Source: Bacteroidota bacterium
GTDB lineage: Bacteria; Bacteroidota; Ignavibacteria; Ignavibacteriales; Ignavibacteriaceae
Direction: 5' to 3'
Assembly (NCBI GenBank): GCA_023433685.1
Contig: JAEYUD010000214.1
Location: forward strand, 1 to 9,990
DNA: 9,990 bases
Shown here: positions 6,679 to 9,990 of the stretch, piece by piece
Layout of the letters: each line of letters starts with the position of its first letter
How positions within the stretch are numbered: position 1 is the stretch's first letter
Translations under genes and position numbers: made by a program
The notes under the pieces: generated by a model
The model's database searches: none
Told to the model about the DNA's origin: nothing
Seen by the model: the letters and a program-made list of their open reading frames with translations, nothing else

Positions 6679-9036
6679 ATGAAAAATGTTAAAATTTTGT
6701 TCCTGATCCTCCTTCTGGCACTTTCAGTAGCAAGTGCTCAGAACCCAAAAAGGGAGTTCAGGGGCGCCTGGATAGCGACAGTTACCAATCTTGACTGGCC
6801 ACTTACACGCGGAACTAACGCCACCCAACAGAAAAAAGAGCTTATCACCCTTCTTGATTCGCTGAAATCAGCCGGTATAAACGCGGTTATTTTTCAGATA
6901 AGAAGTGAATGCGACGCGATGTACCCCTCCGCGCTCGAACCATGGTCTTACTGGCTGACAGGCCAGCAGGGGCTCGCTCCCAGTTATGATCCCCTTCAAT
7001 TCGCCATTGAAGAAGCTCATAAGCGGGGGATGGAACTGCACGCATGGTTCAACCCTTACAGGGCCGAGCGTTCAGTTGGCAGCTATAATCTCGCTCCCAC
7101 GCACGTTTTGGTTGAGAACCCCGAGTGGGCGCTCCGGATCGGCAATATCAGGTTCCTCAACCCGGGACTCCCAATGGTGAGGGACTACGTTCTCTCCGTT
7201 ATTCTCGATGTGGTGAAGCGTTACGACGTTGACGGCATCCACATGGATGACTATTTCTACCCTTATCCACCCGATCAGATAACCACTCAGGATTCTGCCA
7301 CTTTCAGGCTTTATTCAAGAGGGTTCTCGAATATCAACGACTGGAGAAGGGATAACATCAACATCCTTATTAAGGCGATAAACGACAGCTCCCACTTCTA
7401 CAAATCGAATGTGAAGTTCGGTATGAGCCCGTTCGGTATCTGGAAAAACGGAGTTCCCCCGGGAATAACCGGACTTGATGCCTACAGCTCGATCTATTGC
7501 GATGCCATCAACTGGTTGCAGAACAAAGCGGTTGACTATCTGACACCGCAGCTGTACTGGCCATTTGGCGGATCACAGGATTATGGAAAACTGATGCCCT
7601 GGTGGGCTGACTCTGTTGCCCGCAACGGCCGCCACTTCTACCCGGGACAGGCCACCTACAGGATATCAAGCTGGAGCAACGCGAGTGAAATTCACAATCA
7701 GATCCGCGCCAACAGGGCAAACCCGAAAACCCAGGGAGGTGTATTCTACAGATCTTCAGATATCATCTCGAACTTCAAAGGATTTGCTGATTCACTGAAA
7801 CAAAATTTATTCAGAACAGTGGCTTTACTTCCGCAGATGAGCTGGAAGGATATCGTGGTTCCGAATCCTCCTCAGAACCTCCACTTCGAAAGAGTGCCCG
7901 GAACAGGTACATCAGCATTGATCTGGGACAAGCCAAGTCAGGCATCCGATGGTGACACTGCATCAAGATACGTGGTTTATAAATTTACCACGCCCAACCC
8001 GACTGCTCAAGACTTTGAGAACAGCGCGAACATAGTTGACGTTTATGGCAGCCGTGAAGCAAGACCAAAGCCTGCATCTTTAGCCATAACTTATTATTTT
8101 GCAGTAACCGCGCTTGACAGAAACTATAATGAGAGCCTCCCGAGCAATATAGTTCAGGTTGCCCCTCTCGCTTCACCTGTTCTTGCAACCCCGGCTAATG
8201 GCGCGGGTGGTCAGCGTGACACAGTGACGCTTCGCTGGAACTACCTCGTTGGCGCTTCAAATTACACCCTTCAGGTTGGAGAGGATCCATCATTCGATTC
8301 TCTCATAATTATGGGTGCAGATAATCTCGTTGATACTGCCTTTACCTTTACCGGTGTGAAGGGGCAAAAGACTTATTATTGGAGAGTAAGGGCTCAAAAC
8401 GCGGCCGGCGTTGGTGCATGGTCAAATCCATTTTCATTTGTCACGGCAACACCAGGTGCCCCTGTACTGTTGGCTCCTTTGGATAAAACCACCAATGTGG
8501 GTCTCGATTCCATCCTCGTGTGGGCAGCCAATCCATTGGCTACTTCATACGGTGTCCAACTTTCCAGTACAAATGTTTTCGATCCCGGATCACTCGTTAT
8601 CAACCAGACAAATTTCGTTGGCACTTCAATACCATTCAATGGTCTTTCTCTTAACAAGATCTATTATTGGAGGGTTAAAGGTGTGAATTCGTTTGGACAA
8701 GGTGAATGGTCAGAGCCTTTCAGATTCAAAACCAAAGTGACAACTGCTTTCGAAAAAGAGGAAGGGGTGCCGACGGATTTCGTTCTCTCGCAGAACTACC
8801 CAAATCCCTTTAACCCGGTGACCACTATCCGCTTTGAGATTCCACAGGCCTCACAGATCACCCTTAAAGTGTACGATGCCACCGGCATTGAAGTTGCCAC
8901 ACTCACTGAAGGACATTATTCAGCGGGTATTTACACTGTAAAATTCGACGCTACACAGCTTCCTTCAGGAATGTACATCTACAAACTTGAGGCGGGGAAC
9001 AGATCGTTCACCAAGAAGCTTATGCTGATTAAGTAG
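6679..9036 (+). CDS. Secreted GHL10 (YddW/DigH-like) glycosyl hydrolase with FnIII domains and T9SS sorting tail
   Basis: Predicted to cleave a glycan at or outside the cell surface. E. coli DigH (YddW), of the same family, acts on peptide-free peptidoglycan strands. The 785-residue product has a signal peptide (1-20, cleavage after SVASA). The GHL10 TIM-barrel domain (about 25-375) shows REFRGAWIATV, VIFQIRSECDAMY, HAWFNPYR and the acidic motif GIHMDDYFYPYP (186-197) with Asp190 and Asp191. Three fibronectin-III-like modules follow (about 395-495, 500-590, 595-687). The second and third are close copies, sharing YYWRV and GxWSxPFxF. The tail (about 703-785) is a type A T9SS sorting domain with LSQNYPNPFNP and a terminal KKLMLIK, so the protein should be exported through the outer membrane with the tail removed. 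The true substrate, whether peptidoglycan or an external polysaccharide, is not shown. It is followed directly by a repeat array. Confidence 0.9.
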   Translation: MKNVKILFLILLLALSVASAQNPKREFRGAWIATVTNLDWPLTRGTNATQQKKELITLLDSLKSAGINAVIFQIRSECDAMYPSALEPWSYWLTGQQGLAPSYDPLQFAIEEAHKRGMELHAWFNPYRAERSVGSYNLAPTHVLVENPEWALRIGNIRFLNPGLPMVRDYVLSVILDVVKRYDVDGIHMDDYFYPYPPDQITTQDSATFRLYSRGFSNINDWRRDNINILIKAINDSSHFYKSNVKFGMSPFGIWKNGVPPGITGLDAYSSIYCDAINWLQNKAVDYLTPQLYWPFGGSQDYGKLMPWWADSVARNGRHFYPGQATYRISSWSNASEIHNQIRANRANPKTQGGVFYRSSDIISNFKGFADSLKQNLFRTVALLPQMSWKDIVVPNPPQNLHFERVPGTGTSALIWDKPSQASDGDTASRYVVYKFTTPNPTAQDFENSANIVDVYGSREARPKPASLAITYYFAVTALDRNYNESLPSNIVQVAPLASPVLATPANGAGGQRDTVTLRWNYLVGASNYTLQVGEDPSFDSLIIMGADNLVDTAFTFTGVKGQKTYYWRVRAQNAAGVGAWSNPFSFVTATPGAPVLLAPLDKTTNVGLDSILVWAANPLATSYGVQLSSTNVFDPGSLVINQTNFVGTSIPFNGLSLNKIYYWRVKGVNSFGQGEWSEPFRFKTKVTTAFEKEEGVPTDFVLSQNYPNPFNPVTTIRFEIPQASQITLKVYDATGIEVATLTEGHYSAGIYTVKFDATQLPSGMYIYKLEAGNRSFTKKLMLIK

Positions 9037-9152
9037 AACTTGAGAACTTGAACTTCGGTACTTCGGTACTTCGGAACTTCAGAATTTCTGAGTTTCCGGG
9101 GTACTGGGGTTCTGAGGTACTGAGGTTCTGAGGTTCCGGTGTTCTGAATACG
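9037..9152 (+). repeat. Degenerate 8-bp tandem repeat array 1, upstream of the beta-barrel gene
   Basis: From the base after the hydrolase stop up to the next ribosome binding site the sequence falls into 8-bp units without visible phase breaks. Thirteen units run from 9041 to 9144, most ending in TTC or TAC. The left part is built on GGTACTTC and the right part on TGAGGTTC. Positions 9118-9138 (21 bp) are the perfect reverse complement of 9820-9840 in array 2. No open frame or transposase is present. Confidence 0.85.
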
Positions 9153-9155
9153 GAG
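9152..9155 (+). promoter_or_regulatory. Ribosome binding site for the beta-barrel gene
   Basis: GGAG lies 8 bases before the ATG at 9164, good Shine-Dalgarno spacing. It touches the end of the octamer array. It favours 9164 over an out-of-frame ATG at 9160. Confidence 0.6.
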
Positions 9156-9163
9156 AATTATGT

Positions 9164-9805
9164 ATGAAAAAAACATTATATATACTACTGTTTATTACCA
9201 CTGTCTCGTTCGCGCAGGCGGGATTTGGAGTTGAGGCGGGTATCGCCAAAACGGGATTTGCATCACTCTCCACCCATCAGGGGGCGGATGTGCTCAGTCC
9301 CTTCTTTAATGTTTATAATGATGTACAGATCGACAGGATATTGTACCTCACCCCTCAGATCGGGTACTCTAAACGTGGTGGAAACCTTTCGCCACTTATG
9401 AGTTATGTTCCTCCTGCAAATTTAACTCCAAAGATCACAAAAACTGAATATTCACTCGATTACATCGATTTCTCTCTCCTGCTGAAAGCAAGGTTAACCC
9501 CGCCTGAAGCTCACCTTAGGTTCATGCTGTTTGGTGGACCGACTATTAATTATTTCGCGGGGGGCAAAGTCAAATTGTCATACGCGGGCAATACACCTGG
9601 TGTTGAGAAAGACGCGGATGGGATATCAAGAGTGGGAATTGGTGCCACTTTTGGCGCCGGGTTGGGAGTCCATGCCCCCGGAGGACTGATCGAGTTCAGA
9701 ACGGTGATCTTTACTCAGTTTACTTCATCTGTTGAATCAAACACCGGTTTGGACCTTAAAAACATCAGTCAGGGGCTAAGTATTACCTGGCATCTTGAGC
9801 TTTGA
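9164..9805 (+). CDS. Predicted outer-membrane beta-barrel protein (PorT-like)
   Basis: A 213-residue exported protein of unknown specific function. The signal peptide is MKKTLYILLFITTVSFAQA (cleavage near residue 18-19). The mature part has alternating hydrophobic and polar strands rich in Gly and aromatics, such as LTPQIGYSKRG, YIDFSLLLKARL, FMLFGGPTINYFAGG and ATFGAGLGVHAPGG, with an aromatic-containing last strand (SITWHLEL). This matches the small PorT/OmpA-like eight-stranded barrels common in Bacteroidota. It may be co-transcribed with the upstream hydrolase across the 127-bp array-filled gap. Octamer arrays bracket the gene on both sides. The barrel fold is inferred from pattern rather than a signature motif. 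Confidence 0.75.
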   Translation: MKKTLYILLFITTVSFAQAGFGVEAGIAKTGFASLSTHQGADVLSPFFNVYNDVQIDRILYLTPQIGYSKRGGNLSPLMSYVPPANLTPKITKTEYSLDYIDFSLLLKARLTPPEAHLRFMLFGGPTINYFAGGKVKLSYAGNTPGVEKDADGISRVGIGATFGAGLGVHAPGGLIEFRTVIFTQFTSSVESNTGLDLKNISQGLSITWHLEL

Positions 9806-9869
9806 GAACCTCGGAACTACGGAACCTCAGAACCTCAGTATTACCGAGGTACCGAAGTACCGAATCCGC
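9806..9869 (-). repeat. Degenerate 8-bp tandem repeat array 2, inverted relative to array 1
   Basis: Eight 8-bp units begin at the base after the beta-barrel stop codon. Read on the plus strand they are GAACCTCA-type units followed by GAAGTACC-type units. The reverse complement gives the GGTACTTC and TGAGGTTC units of array 1 in the same internal order. A 21-bp stretch (9820-9840) is perfectly inverted relative to 9118-9138. The array runs directly into a GC palindrome. Confidence 0.8.
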
Positions 9870-9878
9870 CGCGGCGGA
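9865..9878. repeat. 14-bp perfect GC-rich palindrome
   Basis: TCCGCCGCGGCGGA reads identically on both strands. It joins the end of octamer array 2 and lies between the convergent ends of the beta-barrel gene and the right-edge gene. No T tract follows on either strand, and a palindrome with no loop spacer is a poor terminator, so a protein-binding site or a repeat-family end is as likely. Confidence 0.6.
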
Positions 9879-9894
9879 CTGAAGACTGGAGTTC

Positions 9895-9990
9895 TTATTT
9901 GAAACCCGCCGCAAGTCGTTTCAGGTAACTCTCTTTCAATGCGATCTTTTCGTATGCCGTTTTGGTTAGAGGGTCGGCGTTTTTATTACC
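9895..9990 (-). CDS. C-terminal end of an unidentified minus-strand gene (partial)
   Basis: The minus strand is open from the window edge to a TAA at 9895-9897, giving 31 residues that begin GNKNADPLTKTAYEKIA and end KRLAAGFK. The composition is charged and helical, like a soluble protein C-terminus. The orientation is convergent with the beta-barrel gene. The fragment is too short to name, and it could be a chance open frame. Confidence 0.5.
   Translation of the reverse strand, partial: GNKNADPLTKTAYEKIALKESYLKRLAAGFK

Noticed and set aside
8394..8657. Minus-strand open frame within the FnIII region of the hydrolase
   Set aside because: It overlaps well-formed FnIII coding sequence on the plus strand and has no domain of its own.
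9037..9152. CRISPR array or transposon end
   Set aside because: The repeats are 8 bp, contiguous and without spacers. There is no Cas or transposase gene and no target-site duplication is visible.

Overview
The window looks like chromosomal DNA of a member of the Bacteroidota/Ignavibacteriota (Chlorobi) group. Three things point there. A secreted hydrolase ends in a type IX secretion sorting domain with the NYPNPFNP motif typical of Ignavibacteria and relatives. A Bacteroidota-style promoter (TTTG, 17-bp spacer, TAnnTTTG) lies upstream of one gene. Translation starts are often TTG or GTG with weak ribosome binding sites. Placement below phylum level is inference.

Left half (1-5021, all minus strand). 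Reading in the direction of transcription, a serine palmitoyltransferase-like gene (spt, 3831-5021) comes first and is closed by a strong hairpin terminator (3776-3811). A new promoter (3750-3778) then starts an apparent three-gene operon with overlapping ends: a YghO/bacterial ceramide synthase-like acyltransferase (2594-3715), an exported HEAT-like protein with a C-terminal cyclophilin domain (628-2610), and an ABC-F ATPase that runs off the left edge (1-635).

Centre (5022-6206). A 192-bp AT-rich divergent intergenic region separates spt from a plus-strand extended SDR resembling ceramide reductase (5214-6206). Together spt, the acyltransferase and the reductase make up the three known steps of bacterial ceramide synthesis: serine plus acyl donor to 3-ketosphinganine, N-acylation to 3-oxo-dihydroceramide, then reduction to dihydroceramide. 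The window therefore probably carries a compact sphingolipid locus. This is the main functional story, inferred from family resemblance and gene context.

Right half (6207-9990). A small lipoprotein with a CX4CH heme-like motif (6207-6620, minus) abuts the reductase tail to tail. Divergently from it runs a large secreted GHL10-type glycosyl hydrolase with three fibronectin-III-like domains and a T9SS tail (6679-9036, plus). A predicted outer-membrane beta-barrel protein follows (9164-9805, plus). The beta-barrel gene is bracketed by two arrays of degenerate 8-bp tandem repeats in opposite orientation (9037-9152 and 9806-9869). They share a 21-bp perfect inverted repeat and are the most unusual DNA structure here. 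The window ends in the C-terminal 31 codons of an unidentified minus-strand gene (9895-9990). No tRNA, rRNA, CRISPR or transposase gene was seen.
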